Shown piece by piece: positions 1-10,979 of a DNA stretch of 64,000 nt (positions within the stretch are counted from its first letter, which is position 1; every line of letters starts with the position of its first letter). The stretch spans positions 59,631 to 123,630 of the forward strand of contig JAKUCV010000247.1 in NCBI GenBank assembly GCA_028386065.3. Direction: 5' to 3'. The DNA is from Turnera subulata (Eukaryota > Streptophyta > Magnoliopsida > Malpighiales > Passifloraceae). Below the pieces are notes generated by a model that made no database searches, was not told the origin of the DNA, and saw only the letters and a list, made by a program, of their open reading frames with translations. A program made the position numbers and the translations under genes.

Positions 1-303
1 ATTTATCTTATTTTGAGCCAATGTCCTAGAAGAGTTGAGTGTTATACCTTGTACAATTTGTGGATCTAACTCTTCTTTCTTGGCTCTTCAATTCTTGTAC
101 TCATTCATTTTGATCCTTTGTTCTTGAATGGTTTCTTGTGCTTGAGGATTGGTTTGACTTCATTTCTTTTTGCTTCTTCTTTGTCATGATCTTGAATTGG
201 GTTGTCAATTATCAAAACCTGCAATGAACCATGAGTTCTAACATTTTCCCAAGGCCAACACCAACCCTTGCCGACCCAACTTCACCATCACTGACCATAC
301 CCC

Positions 304-1367
304 GCGCTTTATACCTATTCCTAAGTTTACCGAGTACAATCCGTGTTGGATTTCTAAAGAGAATCGCGCTAGGTTTGACAAGCTTATTAGGAGGCCTCTA
401 ATTCATACGAGGTAGACTGATTTTGAGGTGGTTGAATCCTACAATCTTGAGGAGCCGATTGGCAAGTACCTTGCCAACATAGGAGTAGTCGATCAAGGAT
501 ATTCATGATCCCGGCTACGTCAAGTTTCGGCTTGCAAGGAAAGATTATGAGATGAGCTTAATTGATTTCAACAAGATTTTTGGTTTTGATGCCAAAGGAT
601 GGCGAGTTGCTAGCTGTGGTTTTAATGCAAGTGTCATGTGGAATACACTTTGCAGTACTTCATATGCGCGCTTGAATGGCTTGGCTAATTACTTGTGCAA
701 TAAGGACAATGCACTGAGGTATTTACACAAAGTTTTGGCAGACTCTTTCTTTGGAAGAACCAAAGATGCACACAAGGTGCAATGTGATGAGCTTTTTGTA
801 CTCTTTTGCATGGTACACGGGTGCGAACTCAATGGAGGACTTATGTTGCTACAAAATTTTGCTCATATTTGCAAAGGAGAAGGCGAGATAGCATGTGGAG
901 TGCTGATCACTCATATCGTGAAATTCTTGGGAATTAACCTAGATCCCTACACTTTAACCCCTTCTAACCCTGCAATTGAGACTGTGCATAATCATGTTGC
1001 CGCAGTAATGGCCTTAGAACTCCATGAACACATTGATCCATATCCTTTTAGTGATGAAGAAGAGGTTGATGAGGAATGCTTTTGTGTTAGCAAACAATCG
1101 ATCCACCGTAAGCCACCATCGTCTACATCATCCGTGGAGTCCAATTCCTCCAACATCTTCGACTTTCTCATGGGATGGGAAGCTCAGGTCGATGGCATCG
1201 CCAATCTCAATAAGACCACAGGCGAATTACTCTCTCAAATTGATAAGTTGGTTGATATCGTTGATAAGTTAGGGAGAGTCATGTGTAGTAAATTGGATGA
1301 ACAAGAGAAGACCATCGTGCAACTTAGGAAGAAGCTAGAGAACATAGAGAACAAACTTGCCGAATAG
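304..1367 (+). pseudogene. Athila-type ORF1/env-like protein, degraded
   Basis: The intact part is a 271-codon frame from 552 to 1367. Upstream, 304-550 continues the same protein in shifted frames: 'IPKFTEYN...RFDKLIRRPLIHTR', an in-frame TAG at about 415, then '...YVKFRLARKDYEMSLIDFNKIFG' reached through a frameshift near 490. The pattern (a 'RFDKLI..RPL..TR' block, then 'FRL..KDYEMSL.EFN..FG') is that of the Athila ORF1 family (Arabidopsis retrotransposon ORF-1 protein). The middle part is a compact globular domain. The C-terminal 60 residues or so (from about 215) are a predicted coiled coil (heptads around 'LLSQIDKLVDIVDKLGRVM' and 'TIVQLRKKLENIENKL') after an acidic and serine-rich linker. 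Function in the element is not firmly established (structural or env-like). With a stop and a frameshift it cannot make the full protein. Confidence 0.6.
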
Positions 1368-3313
1368 TTTCATGCATCACCGTTCTATGTGTTGTGTTTT
1401 TATTGCTTTATGTCTTTACTTTTATAGGATGCAGTCAATGCAAGTCATCCTCGTGGCAATTTAAATTTCATATCAAATGTGTTTAATTTTGGTGTCATGA
1501 ACACCTAGTGGCAATGCAATTTCGATTTCTCTGTCTCTCTTATGATTGATTCTTACTTCCTCTCTTACTTGGATTTTCTTTTGTTATGTGCTATACATGT
1601 TTCAATCTAAGTTTGAGGAGAGTGCCTCTCCTATGTGCCTATCTTTTTATCCTTTGTTTCTTTTCTTTCTTGGCCAATGAGGACATTGTCCGATTTAAGT
1701 TTGAGGAGGGAAAACAAAATTCTTTGCAATTTGTTATGTTAGTGTCAATAAAGTTCATGTTTTTGACTTTACTATATTGAGTATGCATATTTTTTTTATT
1801 ATAAATTACTTAGTAAAGCCATTACTTTTTCAAAAAAATTATTTTCAAAATCGTTTTCAACTTTATTTTTCAAATTGTTTTCAAAATCGTTTTCAAATTA
1901 CTTTTTCAAATTGATTTTCAAAATTGTTTTTCAAAAAATCGTTTTCAAAAAAAATTCAAAAATCGATAAAATTTTCGAAAAAACCAAAAAGAATTTCTTT
2001 TCTTTGTTTTTCAAATTGTTTTCAAACCCACCATTCTATGATCAAGATGATTTTGTTGATGGATGACCAAGCAAGTTACTTTGAGTTTCTGAAATCTTTT
2101 TCTTTTAGATGCAAGAAGTTTGATTTTTGATCGATCTTGTGTCCATGCTTAGTTGTGATGAATTCATGTAAGTTCTAGCATTCTTTGCCTAGCATTTTTC
2201 GACACCCTATGCATTATTTTTCAAAAATTTTGACGTCAACATATATGTCCTAGAATAATTTTTCAGAACTTTTCAAAGCGAATTTTTCTCATAGATACTC
2301 AATGAAAGAGATAATTTAGGCATTCTTTGTTTAAACCAACAAGCCAATAAAAAGCATACCCTTTATCATTATCCCTTGTTTAACCCCTTTGAGCCTAAAT
2401 CATGGTAGCTAATTTTTCTTTCTTTACCCACATTTACCCATCTTTAACCCTTTGAAGCCTTATAGCTACCATTCTTTTCTTTCATACCCTATTTTTCGAA
2501 GTTCCTTAAGAAATTTTTGTTCTATGTTTTTATCAAGATTCTTTCTATGATAAGTGCAATTATACCGTATCTTTTCACATTCAAGAAGGTCTATGCATTG
2601 AAGATGTTTGCACTTTCATTTGTTTCAAGTATGTTATGGAATGACAAGTGAAAAAAAAAAAAGAAAAACAATCGGCAAAGTCGATTCAAAAGAAAAAAAA
2701 TTCAGAAAAATCCAAAAAAGATGGAAATTGTGCAATCAATGGTTCCTGAAGCAAGTTGAATTTCTTTTGATAATCACATGACGGATGTTACTTCAAGACT
2801 TGCACTTTGAGAATTCTTTTTAATCTCTTGATAATGCATATTACAATCTTTTCTTAAGTGAATTTTTGAACTTTGATTTCCTATATACATTTTCTTTGAT
2901 CAACCTTTACCCAAAATCCCATTACAACTTTTTATGAAGTCCTATTTATCTTTTTTAGAATGTTTATTCATAATAGTGGAGTTAAGTTCTGGAATTTGCC
3001 TATGGGATTTATTTTTCAAATTTTCAAGACGTCAATTCATAGTTGCATGCGTATGGGTAGTTGATTTTTACTAAGTGATTTGTGTGAAAGCTTGTGTGGG
3101 TAAGTCTGATTATTGCATGGATGCTTTTTCATGAAATTTTCTTTCTTATTTGGCATTTGACCTTAAATGATTTTTCATAAGCTCTTGGGAATTATCTTGG
3201 AAGTCTTGATATGAATTCTTTTTTATTGTGTGATTTGGTGGAAATTTTCAAAACCCTCATTTGGTTTTATTTTGTTTAATTTGCTTGAGGACAAGCAAAG
3301 TTTAAGTTTGAAG
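1368..3313. other. AT-rich non-coding 3' region of the Athila-like element
   Basis: No credible gene. About 1815-2040 is a cryptic simple repeat built on 'ttttcaaa' and 'atcgttttcaaa'. About 2650-2730 is a purine-rich A-tract region. The 3282-3311 phrase looks like the pre-LTR polypurine region. Small open frames at 1586-1780 and 1875-2130 are low-complexity and not supported. Confidence 0.5.
1815..2040. repeat. Low-complexity 'ttttcaaa' repeat
   Basis: Irregular tandem copies of TTTTCAAA, TTTTCAAAATCG and similar units. They are typical of the spacer between coding region and polypurine tract in Athila/Tat elements. Confidence 0.7.
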
Positions 3314-3745
3314 CACTACGAGAAAAACTGGATTTAACGAGGGACTTTGTGAGGGATTTTACAAGAAATCCCTCGCTAAATCCGTTTGTGAGGGATTTTA
3401 CGACGGATTTAGGACATCATAAAAATACTAACAAACGGGTTAGTGAGGGATTTTTTTGTAACGAAGTTTGCGAGGGATTTTCCGTCACAATTGTGAGGGA
3501 TCCATATCCCTTACAATATAATCCATCACGAATTCCCCCGTTAATTGTAAGGGAAAAATCCCTCGCAAAATAATCTCTCACTGATTCCCTCGTTACTCTC
3601 CAGGGAATAATCCTTCCCAAACAATCCCTCACTAGTTCCCTCGCTAATTGGGAGGGAAAAAAACACTCACAAACCTGTCCCTCATAAAATCCCTCGCTAA
3701 TAGGGAGGACAAAAAACCCTCACAAAATCCGTTGCTATTCTTGAA
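3314..3745 (+). mobile_element. CACTA (En/Spm-like) transposon 5' terminus with subterminal repeats
   Basis: Starts with CACTACGAGAAAAACTGG at 3314, a close match to the conserved CACTA terminal inverted repeat (usually CACTACAAGAAAA). The next 400 bp are packed with a short unit GTGAGGGATTTT in direct orientation (to about 3500) and then its reverse complement AAATCCCTCGC (about 3370 and 3545-3730), the subterminal repeats that bind the CACTA transposase. The preceding 3 bp 'aag' would be one half of the target duplication. I could not find a matching CGTAGTG 3' end in the window, so the element is truncated, split, or ends outside. Confidence 0.7.
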
Positions 3746-5869
3746 GAGAAAAAAAATAAAATCGTAATTAAATTGCAATTTTTTAATTAAAATAATTTTT
3801 ATTACAATAATTATCAATATCAGCCAATTATTATAGGAGAAGATTGACCTTAAACTTTATTGACGAATAAAATTATTTACAATAAAGAAGTACAAACTAA
3901 AATTACAAAATCAAAATAACCAAAAGAAACAATAAAATCAAAATAACCAAAAGAAACAATAAAGGTAAAAAATATCTTACATGACTATAACTTACAATTT
4001 ACAATGATTGCTTTGTACTTAAAAAAAAATTAATTAAAAAAATCTGCTAGAACTAAACAAACATCTATGAACATTGTCGTGACCTCCAGCAACCCGAAAT
4101 CTAATCCGTCCTTGACACCAATCCAATCCCCATCTCCTCCAACCCGAACACAAATGCGAACCCGCAACGTCTAAACAACAAACAACTCGCAAACTGCACA
4201 GCATCGCCAAAACTCGTCGGATCAGCACACCAAGAACAAACAGAACCATCACAATTAACGGTTGAATCCTAGCAAAGCAACCAAAAATTCACAGAACACT
4301 AAAGAGACTAAAATAAAAGGGGAAGAAATGTTCATTGGCCCTACCGAATACTAGCTCGACCAGAGTTCATCTTAGTAGGAATTCGTCTCGATCCACCGAA
4401 GACCTCCATCGTCGACCTCGAAATCGTTGCCGTTTGTCGCGCCTATGTCGTCCTTAGCAGAACACGCACACCAATGGAAGTCAACACCACGGCCACCGTC
4501 CTTGTGCCACCTAGTTGTCGCCAAAAGCAGATGCCTACCTCGGCATCACCCCCTTGAGAAGCCAGTCGCGTCGATGGGTATAGATTCTTGCCAAGGTCTC
4601 GCCGGCGTCTGGAAGAACAACCCCAGCTCCTCCGCCCCCAATCCAAAACGCGTCGTGGCTCAGGCGGAGCAGAGGAGGAAGGAAAGAAGAGTAGAGGTAT
4701 GGAGCCTCGGACTCGGAGTGGTGGTGTTTAGGGATTGTTGCGGCGGCTAGGGTTTGTGAGTAAGAAGAAGAAAGAGGAAATGGAAGAGAGAGAAGAGGCC
4801 ACGCAGCCGCGGAGAGAGAGTATCAGGATTACAATGAGAGGAGAAAGGGTATAAGATAGCTTTTATACCGCGACAATAGGGTTAGGGTTTTCTAACTCTC
4901 AGAACGGCGCCGTTTCACATAAAGTATCAATTTTACCACTGAGCCGGTCAACATGCGTCCAGACTTGGTCAAGACGACACCCTCTTCTAGCGTTCCAAAC
5001 GTGACTCTAATCCAAACTATTTCAAAACATTTTCCTAGAACCATTTAACTTAGTACATTAAAATATCTTTTGGTAAAATTAATTAAAATTCATAGGGTAT
5101 CTTAGAAAACTGTTTTTGAACAAACTCGAATAATTTTTATATAAATATAGAGTAAAGTATTTCGTAAGAGCAATTTTAAAATGTAGCGAAATTTAAATAC
5201 CCTTTAGAGAAATTTTCAATTAACTTTCGACAAAAGAAATTTTGAAAATCAGGGGCGTTACATTCGTAACCAACCCTCTGTTCAAATCCACCATCCAAAA
5301 GCACACCATAACCATTACAGTCACAAACCCAAACCTCTCATTGCTTTGCCGGAAACCGAGCCTGATTAACACTAACTCCACTCCTAGTTGAATCCCATAA
5401 TCAAAACACAACCCACATTATAAATCGTGTCAACATAGGCAAACCAAATGATCCATAATCAAAACGAAAATAAACAGAGGATGGTCCTTACTCATTGAAA
5501 TCGAACTCTGCCAAACCTCAACCAGGCATCGCCTTTTTGCTGGATCGACTCAACACGGCTCGTCACAGGACTACTCGAGCACATTCAAGAAACTAGCACG
5601 CCACCGAGCCCAGACCAAGCCTCGGCATCTCCGCTTGATGAACCTATGCTCGTCATAGTCAATTGAGGAAGGAACGAGGAATGAGAGGAAGGTGATGGCG
5701 ACCTGGTCTGTGGGTGTTTAGTTCGAGTCGATTGTTAAAGGAACAAGGAGCCAAGACCAATTCATTTCTAGTTGTTATCTTTTTAGCATTTTTTATATTT
5801 ATCAAATTATTTATTTTTTATTGGAACACTCATTGATATCTTATAATTGATGTTTGCATTTGGTACAAG
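3746..5869. other. Unassigned DNA (CACTA interior or truncated LTR)
   Basis: No gene I can support. About 4380-4760 is GC-rich and open in several frames, followed by 'aacggcgccgttt' at about 4903, a motif also present in the LTRs of this window ('aaaacgccgccgtttt' near 38055). At 5250-5264 the text 'caggggcgttaca' resembles the end of the solo LTR at 44585 ('cagggcattaca'), so part of this stretch may be a truncated reverse-oriented LTR of a related family. 5265-5869 looks single-copy here and shows nothing recognisable. Confidence 0.35.
3907..3961. repeat. Two tandem copies of a 27-bp unit
   Basis: The unit containing 'aaatcaaaataaccaaaaga' followed by 'aacaat' occurs twice back to back. 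It lies inside unassigned AT-rich DNA next to the CACTA end. Confidence 0.7.
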
Positions 5870-6177
5870 TGAAACGCCCCGACCCGTATTTACCGTACAC
5901 AGTAAACACGAGCCGGAACTGTGACAACCCAGCCCAACATGACTCAGCATACAGTGTAATCTACAAATATCCGGGCTCAACAGCCCATAATAAAATCAAC
6001 AATAAAATATCATAACTGGCCCAATGGCCCAATAATAACAAAATAGTGCACAGCGGAAGACTTTAAACTCACATAAACACTGTATGCGACACATGCAAAC
6101 TATGGATCCAAGCCCGTCCAAGGGAAACGTCAACAGCCTGTCTGGAATGCAATATACCTGAACCACAAATAACTCAA

Positions 6178-6226
6178 CCTACGGGATGAAAGCCCGCAGG
6201 TGAGGGGTGAGTCCGAAGTGCCCACC
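6178..6226 (-). other. Two-hairpin module of LTR A4
   Basis: CCTACGGG (6178-6185) pairs with CCCGCAGG (6193-6200) with one A-C mismatch read as DNA (a G-U pair in the minus-strand RNA). GGTGAG (6206-6211) pairs with CCCACC (6221-6226) with one mismatch. The same pair of hairpins, in the same order, occurs in all other LTRs here. Confidence 0.6.
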
Positions 6227-6456
6227 GGGTAAACCCATAAGCAAATATACATATACATACACCGTAACTATTCCAAGTCACAACACAACAACTAACCAAG
6301 GTTCTCACGAACCTTAAATACACACTGGTGATTCTAGACACGCTATTCCAATTTTATTATCAGGGCCCCTATCACAAGTTAAATGATGGCCGTCGCCTGG
6401 TAGTCAAGCTAGCTAGCCCGTGGACCCCTCCCCGGTACCTCCACGTAATAACTGGC

Positions 6457-6565
6457 ACAGACAGGGAGCAGGACCAACCACTAACTCTCCCCCAGTGCCC
6501 AAACAATAACAATAACTTGGTACAGACAGGGAGCAGGCACCAGCCACTAACTCTCCCCCAGCACC
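6457..6565. repeat. Two tandem copies of a ~44-bp unit in LTR A4
   Basis: The unit runs from 'acagacagggagcagg' to 'ctaactctcccccag'. Copies lie at 6457-6500 and 6522-6565, separated by 21 bp. It occupies the place where other subfamilies carry GGGAT..ATCCC minisatellites. Confidence 0.75.
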
Positions 6566-7141
6566 ATAATCTAAGACTACCATCTGGCTGTTCCAACATT
6601 TAACTGTGACTTACTAGATGTCTAAGTGTTTCCATTTTATTATTTTCTTTCCCCTCGACTAGTTACTACATTTCTATCATCCAACCATTATCTCATTATC
6701 CCGAGCAGGCTCGCAGCCTCTCCGCTCGTCTGGATAATATCCAATACCAAACTGTCATCACATAATAGTACCCCCGGTACTCAACTCACACAACTCTACA
6801 GTCAACAACAGCAACAGTCTTACTCATATCCACAATCCCAACATCATCAATTATATCAACAGCAACAATAATTTCAACAACATCAACGGCAACAATTATC
6901 AACATATGCATCACACAAGAATCATACACTACCACAAGGCTTCATACCAGCAAGGTCACACATAGTCAACAACTCAACAGTAGCAATATTCTCAACAACA
7001 ACGATGGCAACAAATATCAACATAACTCATCACACAACAAACCATACACAGCCACAAAGTATCATACCAGCATCTTTGGACTCAGTAAACAAACAGCAAC
7101 TTGATATCACGGGATGTAAATAAATATTTACTTAACCTCAC

Positions 7142-7216
7142 CTTAGCCGATTATCAAATACGGAATCCTCAACAGGTTCCAAAGCCGGTTCCACAGGAAC
7201 TGCTCGATATCATAAC
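7142..7216 (-). other. Predicted LTR internal exon (A4)
   Basis: On the minus strand: acceptor '..tgtatag' before 7216 and donor 'ctaag/gtgagg' after 7142. The peptide frame starts G-Y-D-I-E-Q, like G-x-[DE]-N-E-Q in other subfamilies, but a one-base loss after codon 6 shifts the frame, after which an E-P-x-L-E-P sequence continues. Confidence 0.4.
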
Positions 7217-9253
7217 CTATACAACAAAATAACATGCTCACATAAATGCACATAGTCGGTATTCTATGATGCCAAACTGCGTAATAACCCATCCCGGTTC
7301 TTATCCCTTATTATTTCCATTTACCGAAAATATTTACCGTACGTATTTCCGAATATAATTTCGGTACCATACTTTAATTAAAACTCTTTTCAAAATATTT
7401 TCATAAAATAATTATAATTTCCAAAATTATAATCTATATAATCTTTCCAGAAAAATAATAACCTATTTATAATTTCTAGAAAATATTTATAGTATTTATC
7501 TTTTCCAAATATATATACAATTTATTTTTCCAACACAAAACATAATTAATTTTAATTTACAGAATACATATTTATATACATACACCACAATAGTAATTTT
7601 CCAAACGAAATTATTTACATATTAAATTTCTAGAAATTATTTCCAAGGCATATATATATTTTTCCAAATAACAATAGTTTTCCAAAACATAACTTAATTA
7701 TTTATCAAAGTAAATATATCTATATTTTAATAAAAATTACAGAATAAAATCGTCCATAATTTTCTCAAAATAACTATGTAATTATTTTTTTCAAAATTAA
7801 TTACCAGTATATTAGTAAATACATATATATATAATTACAGTTTTTTTTAATTAAATTAAACGGACTGGGCCGAGTCCAAGCCAAGCCCAAGGCAGAGCCC
7901 ATCATGCCAAGACCCAAACCCAAGCCCACCATAAACACCTAAGTCTAAAGCCCAATTCCATAACAACCCAAACTAAACCCACTAAACCCAAACCATAACC
8001 TATAACCCATTAACCCATACCCATGCATAACCACGTGAACAGTAACCCGCATGAACAGTGCACCCATGCAGGTTACTGTTCATCTTCCTCACAACTTACC
8101 TGCGTGGATGGCGTGGGTTGCAGAGGAGCACGGGCGCGACGAGGGACGAAGATGGGACGAGCGTCGGCGGGCGAGGCAGGGGAACGCGGACGGGGCTTGC
8201 CTGTGTTCGCCGGCAGCAGCATGGGGAGGAGGAGAAGAAATAGCGGCGGCGGGTTTGGTGTTTGGTGGTGGCGTGTGAAGAGGGTGGAAGAGAAGAGGTT
8301 GCTGGCGGTGATCGAGGGAGGAAAAGCAGGTGTTGGTGGTTGATACTGGTGCGGTGGTTGCTTGGTTCGGCGATGAGGAACGGAGGAGGAGGAAGATGAA
8401 GAAGAAGAAGAAGGGATGGTGGCCTATGACGTCGTGGTGCAGGTGGCGGCAGCAGGTGGCGTGGGTGTGGTTTTAGTGGCTGCTGGTGGTGGCGACTGGT
8501 GGTGGTGATCTCGGATGTGTGGTGTTGTGATGGCGGCGGTCGATGGCCGCGGGGAGGAGAAGAGGAAATGGTGGTGTTGGTGTGTTATGTGTTTATAAGT
8601 TTCTTGTTGTTTGTTTAATTCTTTTGCAGGGGATAAGCAAGGAGATGGCTTCAACGAGCAAGGAAAAGAATGAGGTGCACGACAGCACTTCACAAGTCTC
8701 ACAGGAAGACTTCACGGGCGAGCTTCACGGGTTCACGGGAGAAGCGACAAAAACTCACGCGGGAGCAGGAAGGAAGAAAAGACAAAAAAGGAAAGAAAAG
8801 AGAAAAGAAAAGAAAGGAAGAAAAGGAAGGGGACAGGGGCATAGACGTAATTTTCCGCCCCGAGTCCAAAAATATGACTTGGGCTCGGAAAATCCGATTA
8901 ATTTCCCTGAACGACGTCCAAGTCTCGGAATTGAAAACCGAGGCTCGGTTAGTTAGGAAGACACTCCCGAGCGCGGGAAACTCTCGGTTTTGAAAAACGA
9001 CTCCCGATTTACCGTAAATTAATTACCCAAGATTAATTCAACAGTAAATCACGGTAAAACGACTTCTACAGTCCCGGTAAAAATCAAAAATTTTACCCGG
9101 GCTGTTACATTCTACCCACCTTAAAAAGAATTTCGTCCCCGAAATTCCGTCTTATCTGTGGGTCCTACCACGATAAGCTTCTGGCACACTCTGCTAGGTG
9201 TCCAAACTCAACATGAGATACCGCTTATGCCCTTAAGCGCCACCTCATCCGCT

Positions 9254-9261
9254 TATAAATA
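9254..9261 (+). promoter_or_regulatory. TATA box of gene A
   Basis: TATAAATA, 42 bp before the gene A start codon, within 'cttataaataccaaacc'. Transcription would start near 9285, leaving a very short leader. Inferred from motif and spacing. Confidence 0.55.
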
Positions 9262-9295
9262 CCAAACCTCACAGCTGAGACATTCACTCTCAGCC

Positions 9296-9673
9296 ATGGA
9301 CTCTCCACTTCGTTCTCGAACGACCTCAGACTCCGAGAACAACAGCTACATCGGCGGCAAAGCTTTCCCGACAAGCTCCGATGAAGAACCTCCCAAGAAG
9401 CGGTTCAAGACGAACATCATCGGCCTGCAGGAACACATGGTCATTTCCCCAAAACGACGAAAGAAGCGTGCCTCCAAGAAAGCTGAAGATCGCAAGGGCA
9501 AGGCAATCGCTGGAAGCAGCACTCCGCAACAAAAGCTAACGCAACTGAACTTCTCCCTGAAGAAGATCAGCTCGGCAGTGGCGCAGATCGAACTGGCGTG
9601 CATGGAACTGTTCCCGCATATGCAAAATGTCAAAAACCTTGTAAAAGATCTAGAGAAGCAAGTAGCTCCGTAG
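9296..9673 (+). CDS. Gene A: small basic nuclear-type protein, unknown family
   Basis: I do not recognise this 125-residue protein. The start at 9296 is chosen because it sits 42 bp after a TATA box in a good context (agccATGGa); the longer in-frame ATG at 9158 lies upstream of the TATA. The N-terminus is rich in Ser/Thr/Arg, then comes an acidic patch (SSDEEPP, about residues 28-34) directly followed by PKKRFK (34-39), then a strong bipartite-type basic cluster at about 53-70 (PKRRKKRASKK.EDRKGK). The C-terminal 50 residues (from about 75) are probably helical, with regularly spaced Leu/Ile/Val. Visible features suggest nuclear targeting and self-association; that is inference. AATAAA signals at 9706-9715 complete a transcription unit. 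It lies antisense inside an LTR element, 50 bp from the polypurine tract, and 900 bp upstream of gene B on the same strand. No stop or frameshift, unlike the retrotransposon genes around it. Confidence 0.6.
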   Translation: MDSPLRSRTTSDSENNSYIGGKAFPTSSDEEPPKKRFKTNIIGLQEHMVISPKRRKKRASKKAEDRKGKAIAGSSTPQQKLTQLNFSLKKISSAVAQIELACMELFPHMQNVKNLVKDLEKQVAP

Positions 9674-9705
9674 AGTACTCTTCTCCTGTTGTAAACCTTT
9701 TATGA

Positions 9706-9715
9706 AATAAATAAA
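9706..9715 (+). terminator. Polyadenylation signal of gene A
   Basis: Overlapping AATAAA hexamers 33 bp after the gene A stop codon, preceded by the T-rich 'ctgttgtaaaccttttatg'. Confidence 0.5.
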
Positions 9716-10458
9716 ATAATTTCCTTTTAAATCAGAAATTCTTGTGTTATGAAATCTCTTGTTAAATGGAAAATAAAACATCTCAAGGTAAAATAAAAAT
9801 CAACTATAAGAATATATAAAATCAAATATAAAGAAATTAAAAGTAGAATTTGTTTAACAAAATCAAACAAAAAAAAAAGAAATAAAAAAAAAACTCGTTT
9901 GACAAAATCAAAACATAAAGAATTTAAAACAAAAACACGTTTCATGATCATCGCTCAGGATCGATCGTATCCTTTCTCGATCCCGAGAAACGTGACACGT
10001 TTAGTTAACGGTGACGTCGGTTAACCTCGTAAAGAAGATACCCGTTAACTCGGAAGGCGATGTTCACGGGATCGTCCTGTGTCCCTCGAAGGAAACGATA
10101 CCCACTTGTTCATAATTCCGCATGAGCCAAAAACGTCTGACAAAGCTCGTATCTCTCCACGATGTCCGAACAGTTGTGAGCTTGTCGCACATGCGCTCTA
10201 CTCGAGATACGGTCCCATCCGTCTAGCCACAACGGTCACGAATGCAAGTGATAAAAGATGCAAGAAAATATAGAAAGACCATGAAAAGAAAAGATAAGGT
10301 AGCCAGAGCGAAAGAAAATCATGAGTTAGGAAAAGCTTGAAAAACTCTGGCATGGGTCCGAAAATCGCGTAAAGCAACAAAACATTAAATACAACAACAG
10401 TAAAATTCAAAAAGCAAATCTTGAAAATCAAAAACAATAAACACGCTCCCCATAGGTG
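9716..10458. other. Spacer between genes A and B
   Basis: No gene supported. 9720-9950 is A-rich. 9960-10260 is mixed composition, with repeated 'gttaac' (10000-10050) and several CGT-containing words. Minus-strand open frames here (for example 10198-10566) are hydrophobic products of A/T-rich text and have no supporting signals. Confidence 0.4.
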
Positions 10459-10466
10459 TATAAAAG
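10459..10466 (+). promoter_or_regulatory. TATA box of gene B, copy 1
   Basis: TATAAAAG, 107 bp before the gene B start; the leader would be about 80 nt and A-rich. Motif-based. Confidence 0.5.
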
Positions 10467-10572
10467 AAGGAGCGGTGATGTGTAAATTATCAAAAGCATT
10501 AACGCAACTAAACCATTCTGAAAAACAAAAACGCAACGCTCCAAAAACAGAATCCCACACGTTCAAAAAACG

Positions 10573-10979
10573 ATGCCTGCTCCATCTTCCGTGTTCTTCG
10601 TTGAAGGTGCCAACCTTGGCAGAAGGAATCGACTGGCGTACAGCATGGTCAACGAACGTGCTGAAGAACTACCGAACGAGCTCGGCAGGATGCCCCGACT
10701 GGTCTTCGTCGACGAACTCTACTCGTCGCGGTTCTTCGTCACTCCAATGAAAGAAGTGTTCTTCCTAGAGGATCATGGGACACTGAGGACTTCCTACTAC
10801 GGCTCAGCAAACTCCGTGATGTTTTTCATCTCGGATAGGCTACAGGAGTTCAACTTGGAGTCCACTTGCCAGACTGTGGAGCAAGGTGCTTACTACCAGC
10901 TCGCAATGACAGCCCAGAGCATACCCAGAATGACTCGGCTACCTCCAACCTGGCCAAAGGTACGGCTACTGGTGTGGAA
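10573..10979 (+). CDS. Gene B, copy 1: unknown domain + LINE-type endonuclease start (cut by gap)
   Basis: 135 residues are readable before the assembly gap, starting at an ATG in an A-rich leader 107 bp after a TATA box. I do not recognise the first 125 residues, which look like a compact mixed domain (VFFVEG near 7; ELPNELGR about 32-39; LVFVDELYSSRFFV about 43-56; SYYGSANSVMFFIS about 74-87). They match the copy at 63139-63825 over 135 gap-free positions with about 34 differences, mostly conservative. The last visible residues KVRLLVW are the first strand of an endonuclease/exonuclease/phosphatase (EEP) fold as in plant LINE ORF2, and the gap starts inside the next codon (AAN, Asn or Lys; Asn in copy 2). 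If copy 1 has the same length it would end near 11260, inside the gap. It lies antisense in an LTR element. No stops. What it does is unknown. Confidence 0.65.

Larger units (their letters stand above)
1..3313 (+). mobile_element. Athila/Tat-like Ty3-gypsy retrotransposon, 3' part (truncated)
   Basis: The segment contains a degraded Athila ORF1/env-like protein (304-1367) followed by about 1.9 kb of AT-rich non-coding DNA. That DNA carries repeated 'aagtttgagga' phrases (about 1611 and 1698) and, at 3282-3311, the phrase 'gaggacaagcaaag' followed by 'tttaagtttga'. This phrase is typical of the polypurine-tract region just before the 3' LTR of Athila/Tat elements. No LTR follows: a CACTA transposon terminus begins two bases later, so the LTR has been displaced or lost. 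The 5' part (LTR, gag-pol) lies outside the window. Bases 1-228 hold nothing I can assign beyond being upstream interior of the same element. Assignment to Athila/Tat is by family knowledge. Confidence 0.6.
5870..9109 (-). repeat. LTR, Tekay subfamily A4 (3' LTR of the gene A/B element)
   Basis: 3240 bp, starting TGAAACGCCCCGACC and ending CCCGGGCTGTTACA; on the minus strand it reads TGTAACAGCCC...GGGGCGTTTCA, giving the canonical TG/CA ends. It shares architecture with the other Tekay LTRs here: a GC-rich block (about 8000-8600), a minus-strand splice donor at 8093-8102 (GCAG/GTAAGT), a short exon (7142-7216), a tandem repeat (6457-6565) and the two-hairpin module (6178-6226). Clustered GGGCC/GCCCA motifs lie at 7860-8010. 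Small open frames inside are LTR sequence, not independent genes. Confidence 0.85.

Noticed and set aside
6178..6226. Resemblance of 'ggtgagtccgaag' to the stem II part of a hammerhead ribozyme (retrozyme idea)
   Set aside because: The invariant CUGANGA and GAAA core elements are missing, and the covarying stems differ from the hammerhead layout.
8423..8993. Several basic or Gly/Arg-rich frames in LTR A4
   Set aside because: Overlapping frames on both strands in purine-rich LTR sequence; no consistent coding pattern.
10198..10566. Minus-strand 122-codon hydrophobic frame
   Set aside because: Antisense to the leader of gene B, composition-driven, with no promoter or homology signal.
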